Shown: positions 16,636-25,222 of the stretch, piece by piece | How the letters are laid out: each line of letters starts with the position of its first letter | Position numbering within the stretch: the first letter of the stretch is position 1 | From: an uncultured bacterium | GTDB lineage: Bacteria > Planctomycetota > UBA8108 > UBA1146 | Direction of reading: 5' to 3' | Length of the DNA: 64,000 nucleotides | Assembly (NCBI GenBank): GCA_913056395.1 | Contig: CAJXMG010000001.1 | Span: forward strand, 1 to 64,000 | Notes under the pieces: model-generated | Seen by the model: the letters and a program-made list of their open reading frames with translations, nothing else | Database searches by the model: none | Told to the model about the DNA's origin: nothing | Program-made: the position numbers and the translations under genes

Positions 16636-17997
16636 TCAGCGTGTGAGGCAGGAGGTTCGCAGGATCAATCCCTGTCGGTCACGGCGGATGGGTGGAGTTT
16701 TCTGTCCACTGTTTTGAGATTCGCTCTCCTGTTGAAGGGCGAGAGCACTGCCTCGCAACAGCAATCCATGGCCATGGCGTTCGCGGATGCGATCGACCTG
16801 TGGAAGCAGTTTCTGCCACTTCTGCTGTTGTGGCTCTTCACAGGTCGGAGAGTTTTCCTGAGGGTTGTCGTCAGTGGGGAACAGTTCCGGCTGGGAGGCT
16901 TCAGGGACGAGATGGATTCCATCGAGGATCACACCGATGAAACGTACTGCCGTACGCCGCTGCTGCAGGGCCCCGCGCAAACCCAGAGCGGTGGTGATCA
17001 GGGTCGGATCATCCTGACAGGGGTGGCGCAGCTTCAGGCGGCGGCGATCGCGGATGTGGTCACTGTAGGCGATCTGCACCGTCATCCCCCTGGCGAGGAG
17101 TCCCCGACGGCGCAGTTCCGCCGCCGCTCTTTCAGTCAGATATTCGAGCATCGCATCGAGGGTACGGGGACAGGCGACATCTTCATCAAAGGAGGTGCCC
17201 CGTTGAAGGGTGCGGGGGACTTCGCGGCCTCCAATGGTGCGATGATCTTCCCCCCGACAGCGTTGAAAAAGAATTTCTCCCTGGCGACCGAAGAGTCCGC
17301 TGAGAGTGGGAAGTGTCAATTGCCGCAGCTCATCGACGGTGGCGATGCCGAGGCGCTGGAGACGTTCGGCACTGCGCGGGCCGATCCCCGGCAGTTCGAT
17401 GATGGGCAACGCTCTCAGCAGGGCATCCTCTTGGGCCGGGTCCAGAATTCCGATGCCATTCGGTTTGTGTTGACGACCGATGAGGCGGGCGAACATGCGG
17501 TTGCGACCGAGTCCGACGGTGACGGTGAGTCCCGTATTTTCAGTGACCTGTTGGCACAGTCGCTGTGCTTCGGCGACCGGATCGGGAAACAGTTTTTCGG
17601 TGCCGGAGAGATCGCAGTAGGCTTCGTCGAGATGCTCCTCCAGTCGCGGGGAGAGGGTTTCGCACAGGTCAAAGAGTTGTCGTGCATAGGCCCGATACAC
17701 CGATTCACGACCACGAACGATGATCAGGGTCGGGCAGCGGCGCACAGCTCGTCCCAGAGGCATGCCAGCCCGGAGCCCGTGTTTGCGGGCTTCATAGGAG
17801 CAGGAGGCGATGACGCCACTGCCAACAGCGACCGGACGTCCGGCGAGGCGCGGGTTGCGAATCTGTTCGACGGATGCAAAGAATGCATCGATGTCGACGT
17901 GGAGCATCAGGGAGTGGCGTCCTTTTCCGGTTTCGGAGTTGAACTTGGCCGTGGAATCGGGAGTGGAATCGGGAGTGGGAGCAGATTCGGTTTTCAT
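16636..17997 (-). CDS. dinB: Y-family DNA polymerase (Pol IV, DinB-like)
   Basis: The product is 453 residues. Catalytic carboxylates are visible: D35 and D37 in HVDIDAFFASVE, and D124-E125 in EEHLDEAYCDLSG. The finger residues (YEARKHGLRAGMP), the helix-hairpin-helix (ELPGIGPRSAERLQRLGI) and the little-finger domain (residues about 255-360) are in order. Two oddities occur. The usual Ser of S-x-DE is His here (HLDE). The protein also has a 30-residue N-terminal extension (containing PDSTPDST, encoded by a short 12-base tandem) and a roughly 90-residue polar tail where clamp-binding sequences would lie. The start is ATG 17997 with AAGGA upstream. A LexA-type palindrome sits 33-48 bases upstream, so DNA damage should induce it. 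Translesion synthesis is the expected role. Confidence 0.92.
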   Translation of the reverse strand: MKTESAPTPDSTPDSTAKFNSETGKGRHSLMLHVDIDAFFASVEQIRNPRLAGRPVAVGSGVIASCSYEARKHGLRAGMPLGRAVRRCPTLIIVRGRESVYRAYARQLFDLCETLSPRLEEHLDEAYCDLSGTEKLFPDPVAEAQRLCQQVTENTGLTVTVGLGRNRMFARLIGRQHKPNGIGILDPAQEDALLRALPIIELPGIGPRSAERLQRLGIATVDELRQLTLPTLSGLFGRQGEILFQRCRGEDHRTIGGREVPRTLQRGTSFDEDVACPRTLDAMLEYLTERAAAELRRRGLLARGMTVQIAYSDHIRDRRRLKLRHPCQDDPTLITTALGLRGALQQRRTAVRFIGVILDGIHLVPEASQPELFPTDDNPQENSPTCEEPQQQKWQKLLPQVDRIRERHGHGLLLRGSALALQQESESQNSGQKTPPIRRDRQGLILRTSCLTR

Positions 17998-18029
17998 CAG
18001 CGATCCTTTTCAGGGGGGCGATGATCATT

Positions 18030-18045
18030 GCGAACATCTGTTCGC
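18030..18045. promoter_or_regulatory. LexA/SOS box upstream of dinB
   Basis: The perfect 16-base palindrome-like site GCGAACATCTGTTCGC contains GAAC-N4-GTTC, the core of the Gram-positive-type (Cheo) LexA box. It is 33-48 bases upstream of the dinB start, and a near-identical site (CGAACAGATGTTCG) lies upstream of lexA at 34004-34017. The shared 6-base arms and the gene pair make LexA binding very likely. The site also lies in the shared region upstream of the divergent enoyl-CoA hydratase gene (18200), but at a distance that does not suggest control of it. Confidence 0.85.
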
Positions 18046-18199
18046 ATCGCAACCCCCTTGTTGGCGATCCCTTGTTCCAGCTGCGGATGGACCGCAACAT
18101 GGCGCAAAATCGGCAAGGAAATGCCACACAGCCCTAATTGTGGACTGTCGGGGCTAATTTGTCGGAGGGGAAACCCGTGCCCGGGAGGGGAAAACAGCC

Positions 18200-19018
18200 T
18201 TGGAAACACTGCAGAGAACCGGTGTCGATGAACACGGGGTGGAGACCCTGATCCTCGATCGTCCGGAGACGATCAACAGCCTCAATGGAGACATGGTGGC
18301 GGAGTTGTCGACCGCTCTCACCGCCATCGGGGAGGATCCCCAGGTTTGCGTTTTGCGCATCAAGGGACAGGGCCGTGGATTCATGGCCGGAGGAGACCTG
18401 CGCTGGTTTGCCGGAATGTTTGAAGCGGAAACCGACCCGGTAAAGCGTCGCGAGGTGGTTCTCGAAGAGATCCGCAAGGTCCACGACAGCATCCTCGCCA
18501 TCGATCGAATGGAGATTCCCGTCATCGCCCAGGTTCATGGGGCCTGTGCCGGGTTCGGTCTGAGTCTGGCGATGGCCTGTGATCTGGTGGTGTGTGCGGA
18601 CGACTGCAAGGTCACCCTCGCCTACAGCGGCATCGGCACCAGTCCGGATGGAGGATCGACTTACCAACTGGTGAGACGCGTCGGTCGTCAGCGGGCGATG
18701 CAGATGGCGCTGTTGAATGAAAGACTCTCCGGCAAGCAGGCAGAGGAGTGGGGGCTCTTCGCCCGTGCAGTTCCCACCGAGGAACTGGAAGCGGCAACCT
18801 TGCAATGGTGCCATGGACTCGCCGCAGGACCTGCGGGAGCCTTGGCAAAAACCCGCCGACTGATCCGCTCACCGGAGTACGATCTCGAAGCCGCCCTCGA
18901 AGCGGAGGCGCGCAACTTCAGTGAGTGTGCCGGTGGCGAGGAGTTCCCGGAGGGCGTTCAGGCTTTCCTCGAGAAACGTCGACCCGATTACCCCAGGAGA
19001 TCCGGAGGTCAGGGATGA
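18200..19018 (+). CDS. Enoyl-CoA hydratase/isomerase family protein
   Basis: The product is 272 residues of the crotonase fold. The oxyanion-hole segments are visible: the first in RGFMAGGDLRWFAGMF and the second in AQVHGACAGFGLSLAMACDL. The acid/base Glu pair of true hydratases is not obvious: the position after TLAYSGIGTSPDGGSTYQL, where hydratases usually carry Glu, has Ser-Pro-Asp. An isomerase or other crotonase reaction is therefore possible. The start is TTG 18200 with GGGAGGGG about 10 bases upstream. It overlaps the next gene by 4 bases (ATGA), so the two form an acyl-CoA operon. Confidence 0.9.
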   Translation: METLQRTGVDEHGVETLILDRPETINSLNGDMVAELSTALTAIGEDPQVCVLRIKGQGRGFMAGGDLRWFAGMFEAETDPVKRREVVLEEIRKVHDSILAIDRMEIPVIAQVHGACAGFGLSLAMACDLVVCADDCKVTLAYSGIGTSPDGGSTYQLVRRVGRQRAMQMALLNERLSGKQAEEWGLFARAVPTEELEAATLQWCHGLAAGPAGALAKTRRLIRSPEYDLEAALEAEARNFSECAGGEEFPEGVQAFLEKRRPDYPRRSGGQG

Positions 19019-19869
19019 GCTCAGCAGAAGGAGCCCCATTGGCGGGCAAGGTGGTGTTCATTTCCGGGGGCAGTCGCGGGATCGGCAAGGCCATCGCCCT
19101 CAAGGCGGCGGCGGATGGAGCCAGGGTGGTGATCGCAGCAAAGACGGTCGACCCTCATCCGAAGCTACCGGGAACGATTCACGAAACTGCGGAAGAGGTG
19201 CGTGCTGCCGGCGGCGAAGCTCTGCCGGTGCAGATGGATATTCGCGATGACGATCTCGTCGATGCCGCCGTAGCCCGCGCCGTGGAAGAGTTTGGCACGA
19301 TCGATTGTCTCGTCAACAACGCCAGTGCCATCAACCTGACACCCGTTTCTGCGACGCCGATGAAGCGAGTGGATCTGATGTTTGATGTCAATGTCCGCGG
19401 TACCTACACCCTGACCCGGGCAGCGGCGCCGGCGATGAAGGCGGGGGGGCATATCGTCAATCTGTCGCCACCGCTTTCGATGAACCCGGTATGGTTTGCC
19501 CGTCATACCGCCTACACCATCTCCAAATACGGCATGAGCATGTGCGTGCTGGGGATGGCAGAGGAGTTTCGAGCTTCAGGGATTGCGGTCAACGCACTGT
19601 GGCCACGAACCGTGATCGACACCGAAGCATTGCGAATGATTCCCGGAGTGGATCGCAGGGCGACGCGCCAGCCTCAGATCATGGCAGATGCCTGGCATGC
19701 ACTGGTGCAACAGGACCCGGGAGCAGTGACGGGGCAGTTCCTGCTGGATGAGGAGATTTTGGCCCGGGTGGGGATCACGGATTTGGATGCCTATGCCAGT
19801 GATCCACAGGTGCCGCCGATGCCAGATCTTTTCGTCGATGGGCCCGGCTCCCTTTTCGATCAGGGTTGA
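19015..19869 (+). CDS. Short-chain dehydrogenase, HSDL2-like
   Basis: The product is 284 residues from ATG 19015. The cofactor motif is GGSRGIGKAIA near residue 20, followed by NNASAI, and the active-site YTISKYGMSM gives Tyr-x3-Lys. The stretches KTVDPHPKLPGTIHETAEEV, HIVNLSPPLSMNPVWF and MCVLGMAEEF match the hydroxysteroid dehydrogenase-like 2 (HSDL2) group by memory of that family. It lacks the C-terminal SCP2 sterol-carrier domain that animal HSDL2 has, as the protein ends with GPGSLFDQG. It is coupled to the enoyl-CoA hydratase, so it probably acts on an acyl or lipid intermediate. The last 10 bases overlap the convergent thioesterase gene. Confidence 0.9.
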   Translation: MSSAEGAPLAGKVVFISGGSRGIGKAIALKAAADGARVVIAAKTVDPHPKLPGTIHETAEEVRAAGGEALPVQMDIRDDDLVDAAVARAVEEFGTIDCLVNNASAINLTPVSATPMKRVDLMFDVNVRGTYTLTRAAAPAMKAGGHIVNLSPPLSMNPVWFARHTAYTISKYGMSMCVLGMAEEFRASGIAVNALWPRTVIDTEALRMIPGVDRRATRQPQIMADAWHALVQQDPGAVTGQFLLDEEILARVGITDLDAYASDPQVPPMPDLFVDGPGSLFDQG

Positions 19870-20300
19870 TCGGCACTCATCTTTTTCAGCTCTTCGAGAA
19901 CGGTGGGGGCAAGGGGGACTTTTTTGCCCGTCGCATATTCCACCTCGACGATGCGCGAAGAACCGAGGGCGACGATGCGATCGTGGGTGACGGATCGGAT
20001 GCGGTGCTCAAGGGTGTAGCGATCGGTACCGATGTCGGTGACGCGGATGGCGGATCGCAGTTCCTCCGGAAAGACGACCGGGGCCCGAAAGATACATTCC
20101 ACCTTTGCGAGGATGGGACCGCTGACGGTTTCCGGGCCCAGATTCCCGCTACCGATTCTGCGAAAACCCTCGAAACGGGTCTCCTCAAACCAGCCGATAA
20201 AGCGGGTGTTGTTGACATGGCCAAGAGCATCCATGTCACCCCAGGTCACATGCAGGGGGATCTCCAAGGGCCAGTAATCATCTTCTTCAGAATTTGCCAT
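19860..20300 (-). CDS. Acyl-CoA thioesterase, hotdog fold (4HBT/YbgC/FadM-like)
   Basis: The product is 146 residues from ATG 20300, preceded by GGAAGG. The hotdog signature VTWGDMDALGHVNNTRFIGW, with the catalytic Asp and the GHVNN helix start, is followed by FEETRFEGFRRIG, as in 4-hydroxybenzoyl-CoA/FadM thioesterases. It would hydrolyse acyl-CoA thioesters in the cytosol. It is convergent with the SDR gene (10-base overlap), fitting the acyl-CoA theme of this stretch. Frames reaching to 20402 are not supported by a ribosome site. Confidence 0.9.
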   Translation of the reverse strand: MANSEEDDYWPLEIPLHVTWGDMDALGHVNNTRFIGWFEETRFEGFRRIGSGNLGPETVSGPILAKVECIFRAPVVFPEELRSAIRVTDIGTDRYTLEHRIRSVTHDRIVALGSSRIVEVEYATGKKVPLAPTVLEELKKMSADQP

Positions 20301-20846
20301 CGGTGACCTTCCGTGAATGTGTGTCTTTGCCGGTTGGCAGGAGTATGCCACAGGGGAGCGGGAAATGTTGAATCGGGGCTCAATTCCTCCGTGGATTTTC
20401 AAATTTGGCCGATACCTGGAGAGTGGGGAACTCCCGGGAAAGTGCCTTCTAAATCGGGTCTCCCCTTGTTCAGCCCCCCTCCAATCCCGTATCTTCCCCT
20501 GATCGAAGCGGTCCTTCCTGAGGAGGGATTCACTTCATTTGCGGGGAGTGCCTAAAGGCTCGGCGGGGAATGTGTTCATGCATTCTGCCGGGGTGGCATT
20601 TTCTGTGCTGCCAACCCTGTTTCGTAGTTTCTGGAACCAGCGTTTCGGATGGGTCTCCGAAACTGTTACGGAACTGCGGTGGGTTTGACGAGCGGATTCA
20701 TTCGGAGAAGGGTTCCTTTTTCGGCGATCCGATTTTCAGTCAGCACAGAATGTCAGAGGTATGCTCCGCGTCATTTTTACTGACTTCATCGGCTGCACTG
20801 AAGTAGTGCTGCCGACTTTGATGACGGACCGAAGGAGGTACGCCCC
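20301..20846. other. 546-base intergenic region before the DUF1302 operon, with a hairpin at 20790-20814
   Basis: I see no gene here. Short open frames (20313-20555 and 20570-20806) have no family resemblance or ribosome sites. The region ends with AAGGAGGT at the DUF1302 ribosome-binding site. An inverted repeat CGGCTGCACT-gaagt-AGTGCTGCCG (10-base arms, one mismatch) lies at 20790-20814, 33 bases before the start codon. It has no T-run, so it looks like an operator or leader hairpin rather than a terminator. The long leader suggests regulated expression of the downstream operon. Confidence 0.5.
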
Positions 20847-22655
20847 ATGCGAGGAGTCTTTTCCCCGCAATCTTCGTTGCGATACATCACATTAGCCCTG
20901 ATCGGGCTGCTGTGTCTTCCCTGTATGCCTGGCAAGGTTCACGCGCTCGATTTCAACCTGCTGGATGGCAGGGTCACCGGGCAGTTCAGCACCACGGCCA
21001 GCATGGGATTCTCGTGGCGGGTTTCCGGCCGGGACCAGTCCATCATTGGAACCACCAATGGCGGAACTGCGTTTTCACTTAACGGTGATGACGGCAACCT
21101 GAACTATGACAGAGGAGATATCTTCTCCAAAAACTTCAAGATTCTTCACGAGATCGCCTTCGATTTTGAAGACTACGAGTTTTATGTGCAGGGCTTTTAC
21201 TTCCGCGACTTCGCCATTCGTAAAGGGGACGTTCTGCAAGAGGGGCGCCCGGAGATTACGGGAACCACCGTACGCTTCGCCGGAAGAAACGCCGTTCTTC
21301 TCGATGCCTGGGTGCGTCGGGAGTTCGACCTGGGAGACAAGCCGGTACTGTTCACACTGGGAAGTCAGGTGATCAACTGGGGTGAGAGCACGTTCATCCA
21401 GAACGGTCTCAACACCATCAATCCGGTCGACGTCTCCAAGCTGCGTGCGGCAGGTTCCGAGATCAAGGAAGCTCTCGTGCCGGTTCCGGCGCTGAAGTTC
21501 GATTTCGACCTGACCGAAACCATCGCCATTCAGGGTTTCTACCAGCTGGGCTTCCGCAAGACCCGTCTTGAGCCTTACGGAACCTTCTTCAGCACCAGTG
21601 ACATCGCTTCTCCGGGAGGTAATGTGGTGCTGCTTGGATTCGGTGTTGACCCGAATGTGATCGACACACCTCCTGGCCCTGCCACTCCCGGTTACAACGC
21701 ACCGGTGGGTGTGGGTGTGACCAGGACCGGCGATCGCGAAGCCAGTGACTCCGGTCAGTACGGAGTTTCCGCTCGCATGTTCAGCGATCTCTTTGGTGGT
21801 GCCGAGTTCGGTTTCTACTACACCCATCTGCACAGCCGTCTGCCCCTGATCAGTTCTATCACCGGAACCGAAGCCGGAGTGGCCGCGGGCAACTACGGGG
21901 CTTCGGCGGAGTACTTCCTCGAGTTCCCTGAAGACATCCAGACCTTCGGTGCAAGTTTCAACGCCGATCTCGGAACGACCGGCTGGGCGATTCAGGGAGA
22001 GGCCTCCCTTCACCTCGATCAGCCTCTGCAGGTCGATGATGTTGAGATCCTGCTCGCCTCCCTTTCTCCGCTGAATGCGGTCTTTGGACAGAACCAGCTG
22101 GGAGCCTTCGATTACAACGAAAAGGTCACCGGATACGTACGCAAGGACGTGGCTCAGGCTCAGTTCACCGTCTCTCGCATCTTCCCCGGTCTTTTCGGAG
22201 CAGATCAGGTCGTGGTGGTCGGCGAGCTCGGTGCGACGATGGTCAACGAGTTTGACGACAAGAATCAGTTCCGTTACGAAGCGGTGGGAACCTACACCTC
22301 CGGTAACCCTATCTTCACCTCTCTCGGTATCCAGCCGGGAACCGAGTCGATCGACGCTTTCCCGGATCGCCTGTCGATGGGCTACAGGATTCTTTCCCGT
22401 GCCTCTTACTTCAATGCTCTTGGAGCCTTGCCGCTGGTTCCCCAGATCGCCTACTACGACGACTTCAAGGGAACCTCACCGGTACCGGTGGCCAACTTCA
22501 TCGAGGGACGGAAGACCCTCAGTCTTTCGGTGGGAACCGGTGCGCTCGGTCTTTGGGACGTGCGTCTGGGTTACACCAACAGTTTCGGGGGCGGGCGCTA
22601 CAACCTGCTGAATGACCGGGACTTCATGTCACTGACCGCGAGTTATTCCTTCTAG
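20847..22655 (+). CDS. DUF1302 outer-membrane beta-barrel protein
   Basis: The product is 602 residues with a strong AAGGAGGT ribosome site. The signal peptide is followed by cleavage near KVHA-LDF. The mature start LDFNLLDGRVTGQFSTT is typical of DUF1302 (usually xNFEIGEIEGSFDTTLSxG). Alternating hydrophobic strands, Gly/Asn/Asp turns and a C-terminal Phe (LTASYSF) indicate an outer-membrane barrel. The segments LGSQVINWGESTFIQNGLN and TINPVDVSKLRAAGSEIKE are DUF1302 hallmarks. In other bacteria this gene sits with DUF1329, YCF48-like and RND genes, exactly as here. A role in moving hydrophobic substrates across the outer membrane is inferred from the neighbours. Confidence 0.9.
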   Translation: MRGVFSPQSSLRYITLALIGLLCLPCMPGKVHALDFNLLDGRVTGQFSTTASMGFSWRVSGRDQSIIGTTNGGTAFSLNGDDGNLNYDRGDIFSKNFKILHEIAFDFEDYEFYVQGFYFRDFAIRKGDVLQEGRPEITGTTVRFAGRNAVLLDAWVRREFDLGDKPVLFTLGSQVINWGESTFIQNGLNTINPVDVSKLRAAGSEIKEALVPVPALKFDFDLTETIAIQGFYQLGFRKTRLEPYGTFFSTSDIASPGGNVVLLGFGVDPNVIDTPPGPATPGYNAPVGVGVTRTGDREASDSGQYGVSARMFSDLFGGAEFGFYYTHLHSRLPLISSITGTEAGVAAGNYGASAEYFLEFPEDIQTFGASFNADLGTTGWAIQGEASLHLDQPLQVDDVEILLASLSPLNAVFGQNQLGAFDYNEKVTGYVRKDVAQAQFTVSRIFPGLFGADQVVVVGELGATMVNEFDDKNQFRYEAVGTYTSGNPIFTSLGIQPGTESIDAFPDRLSMGYRILSRASYFNALGALPLVPQIAYYDDFKGTSPVPVANFIEGRKTLSLSVGTGALGLWDVRLGYTNSFGGGRYNLLNDRDFMSLTASYSF

Positions 22656-22669
22656 GAGGAGAGACAGAA

Positions 22670-24031
22670 ATGCTGAATAAAACCTGGATCACTACTCTCG
22701 TATTACTGAGCAGCCTCGCGCTGCTCGCTGCCAACGGTGCAGCACGTCAGGATGGGGCCGAGCGTCTCGGCAAGGATCTGACTCCCGTCGGAGCGATCAA
22801 GGCTGGGAACAAGGATGGGTCTATCCCCGCTTGGAATGGCGGACTGACCAAGCCGGTCGCCGGCTGGAGTTCTGGAGATCACTACGTTGATCCCTTCCCG
22901 GGAGACAAGATTCTCTACACCGTCACCGCAGCCAATGCTGACAAGTACAAGGATCTTCTTTCGCCGGGTCAAATGGCGATGCTGAAGAGATACCCGGACA
23001 CCTGGAAGCTGAATGTCTACGAGTCTCGCAGAACCGCTTCTTACCCCGAGGATATCTATGCGGCGCTGAAAGAAAATGCGTCGACCGCTTCTTTGACCGA
23101 CGATGGCAATGGCGTGCAGAATTGTCGCCGCACTTCGCCCTTCCCGATTCCCACCGAAGGACTGCATGGCATCTGGAACCACGTTCTGAGATACCGTGGA
23201 AAGTCGACGAAGAGAACCGTCGGTCAGGTGGCTCCCATCGCCGATGGTCGTCACACCATGGTGACCATCGAAGAGGAAGTGCTTTACCGTTACAACGCCG
23301 AAGGTATGACTTCGGAGAGTTCAGACAACGTTCTCGCCAAGTTCTACCAGGGGGTCACCGGCCCCCCGAGGTTGGCAGGAACCAAGTTGCACGTGCACGA
23401 AACCCTCGACCAGACCACCGATCCACGCAAAGCATGGGTCTACAACAAAGGTCTTCGCCGGGTTCGTCGTGCTCCCCAGGTCTCCTTTGACAATCCTGGA
23501 ACCGCCAGTGACGGTCAGCGTACCAACGATCAGTTCGACATGTTCAATGGCAGCCCCGAGCGTTACGAGTGGAAGCTGGTGGGGCGTCGTGAACTGCTGG
23601 TGCCTTACAACTGCTACAAAGCCCACAATGCGGAAAAGGATCCAGCGGATCTGATTCAGGCAGGGCACCTCAATCCGGACCTGCTTCGTTACGAGAAGCA
23701 CCGTGTCTGGGAAGTGGATGCAGTGGTCAAGGATGGAACCAGTCACCTCTACAAGCGCAGAACCTTCTTCTTCGATGAGGATTCCTGGCAGGCACTGGTC
23801 ATCGACCAGTACGACAACTCCGACAATATCTGGAGAGTCTCCGAAGCCTACCCCATCATTTACTACGACGTTCCGGCCCTGTACGACACCCTCATCTCCC
23901 ACTACGACCTGCAAAATGGTCGTTACCTGACCATCGGTTTCAACGCCGAGGGGCAGATCGAGAAGTGGGTCGATGATCTGAAGGACAGCCAGTTTACTCC
24001 TGCGGCGCTTCAGCGTCGCGGCAAGCGCTAA
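22670..24031 (+). CDS. DUF1329 periplasmic protein
   Basis: The product is 453 residues. The signal peptide (MLNKTWITTLVLLSSLALLA) is followed by the DUF1329 opening ERLGKDLTPVGAIKAGNKDG-SIPAWNGGL. Further family stretches are FPIPTEGLHGIWNHVLRYRG and RRVRRAPQVSFDNPGTASDG. It starts 14 bases after the DUF1302 stop with GGAGG upstream, so it is the second gene of the operon. DUF1329 proteins are exported, uncharacterised partners of DUF1302 barrels. A rho-independent terminator follows directly. Confidence 0.92.
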   Translation: MLNKTWITTLVLLSSLALLAANGAARQDGAERLGKDLTPVGAIKAGNKDGSIPAWNGGLTKPVAGWSSGDHYVDPFPGDKILYTVTAANADKYKDLLSPGQMAMLKRYPDTWKLNVYESRRTASYPEDIYAALKENASTASLTDDGNGVQNCRRTSPFPIPTEGLHGIWNHVLRYRGKSTKRTVGQVAPIADGRHTMVTIEEEVLYRYNAEGMTSESSDNVLAKFYQGVTGPPRLAGTKLHVHETLDQTTDPRKAWVYNKGLRRVRRAPQVSFDNPGTASDGQRTNDQFDMFNGSPERYEWKLVGRRELLVPYNCYKAHNAEKDPADLIQAGHLNPDLLRYEKHRVWEVDAVVKDGTSHLYKRRTFFFDEDSWQALVIDQYDNSDNIWRVSEAYPIIYYDVPALYDTLISHYDLQNGRYLTIGFNAEGQIEKWVDDLKDSQFTPAALQRRGKR

Positions 24032-24042
24032 GATTTTGCCAG

Positions 24043-24070
24043 CGGCTCCCCGGAAACGGGGAGCCGTTTT
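24043..24070 (+). terminator. Rho-independent terminator after the DUF1329 gene
   Basis: A perfect 10-base stem (CGGCTCCCCG / CGGGGAGCCG) closes a GAAA tetraloop and is followed by TTTT. It lies 12 bases after the DUF1329 stop codon. It separates the DUF1302-DUF1329 pair from the YCF48-like/RND pair, so the latter either uses read-through or its own promoter in 24071-24175. Confidence 0.9.
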
Positions 24071-24175
24071 CAATTCTGTCTATCCCGAATTCAGCCCGAC
24101 TCATTTTCTCCCGTGAATCATGGGCAAGGATCACCGGCTCTACGGACCATGGGGCAATATCGAGGTCATCAAGTC

Positions 24176-25222
24176 GTGGAAGTGAACAACGTGAACAGAT
24201 TCCATTTATCGATGCTCATCTTCTGTTTGATCGGTGCACTGGTTCTTTCATCGGGCACTTCGTCCGACCTACCCAATCCGATCGCCGCCGCTGACGGAAA
24301 ACAGACCGGTTCAACACCCCTTCCTGATCAATCATTCATGATGTCTGCCAACAAGGTGGCCAATGCACTTTATCTCGCAGGGGATCTTGCAGGAGATCAG
24401 GTCATTCTGGTGGGTGAGCGAGGTATTGTTCTCCGGTCAATCGATCGTGGAATGACCTTTGAACAAGTACCGGCACCCACTCGCAGGCTGCTTTCTGATG
24501 TGCAACTGCGGGAGGATGGTGTGGCCATCGCTGTCGGCCATGAGAGCACCATTTTACGGTCGCAGGATGGTGGAGAGACGTGGCAAGTGGTTCACCATGA
24601 TCCGGAGCAGGATCTGGCTCTCTTCTCCGTGGAAGATGAAGGTAATGGGAACTGGGTGGCAGTGGGGGCTTTCGGTCTCGTACTGGTCAGCTCTGACGAT
24701 GGCGTAACCTGGGAACAGCATTTGGTCAGCGAGGATGGACCCCATTTGTATTCGGTCCGGGTTCACAGTGAAGGTCTTCTGGCGGTCGGAGAATTTGGTT
24801 CTCTCTTTTCCAGCAAGGATCACGGTAAAAACTGGAAAATGTTGCCAGTTCCCTACGAGGGGACACTTTTTGACATTTTGATCATGAAGGATCGCTGGAT
24901 CCTGATGGGTTTGCGCGGAAACCTTTGGGAGGGCAACCCCTCCGAGTGGAAACAGATCGATCACGGATCGGAAGCCACTCTCTTTGGTGGTGCGATGCTG
25001 ACCGATGACACGGTTGTCGTCGTGGGGGCTGAGGGGGTCACTCTGGTGCGCTCTCCCGAAACCGGGGAGTGGACGCACAAGATTATTCAGGAAAAAGATC
25101 GACGCTTGTTGTCGGCTCCCTTGCCTCTCCTCGATAACTCAGTGTTGGGTCTCGGGGAAAAGGGGTTCCGCTGGATCTTCGGCCGTGGAAACCAGGGAAC
25201 CGGTGAAGGGGAGGGACGATGA
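24176..25222 (+). CDS. YCF48/BNR-like beta-propeller protein of the RND module
   Basis: From GTG 24176 (GAGGT nine bases upstream) the product is 348 residues; GTG 24113 would add 21 residues with no signal features. The N-terminal hydrophobic stretch (MLIFCLIGALVLSSG) looks like a signal peptide or anchor. The body has repeats such as VGERGIVLRSIDRGMTFEQV, VGHESTILRSQDGGETWQVV and VGAFGLVLVSSDDGVTWEQ, the Gly-x-x-Gly...S-x-D-x-G-x-x-W pattern of BNR/YCF48 propellers, at least six blades. Such proteins accompany DUF1302/DUF1329/RND genes and are thought to be periplasmic. It overlaps the RND gene by 4 bases. Confidence 0.88.
   Translation: MEVNNVNRFHLSMLIFCLIGALVLSSGTSSDLPNPIAAADGKQTGSTPLPDQSFMMSANKVANALYLAGDLAGDQVILVGERGIVLRSIDRGMTFEQVPAPTRRLLSDVQLREDGVAIAVGHESTILRSQDGGETWQVVHHDPEQDLALFSVEDEGNGNWVAVGAFGLVLVSSDDGVTWEQHLVSEDGPHLYSVRVHSEGLLAVGEFGSLFSSKDHGKNWKMLPVPYEGTLFDILIMKDRWILMGLRGNLWEGNPSEWKQIDHGSEATLFGGAMLTDDTVVVVGAEGVTLVRSPETGEWTHKIIQEKDRRLLSAPLPLLDNSVLGLGEKGFRWIFGRGNQGTGEGEGR

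Noticed and set aside
16324-18024. Long plus-strand open frame (566 codons) opposite dinB and the nitrilase
   Set aside because: It mirrors the codon bias of the real minus-strand genes, has no domain, and dinB on the other strand has all catalytic motifs.
20594-20609. Possible sigma-54 promoter TGGCAT-N5-GTGCT before the DUF1302 operon
   Set aside because: GG and GC have correct spacing, but both hexamer edges deviate, and it is 240 bases from the start; too weak to annotate.
20313-20806. Two short plus-strand frames in the leader of the DUF1302 operon
   Set aside because: No ribosome sites, no family resemblance, and Cys/Pro-rich random composition.
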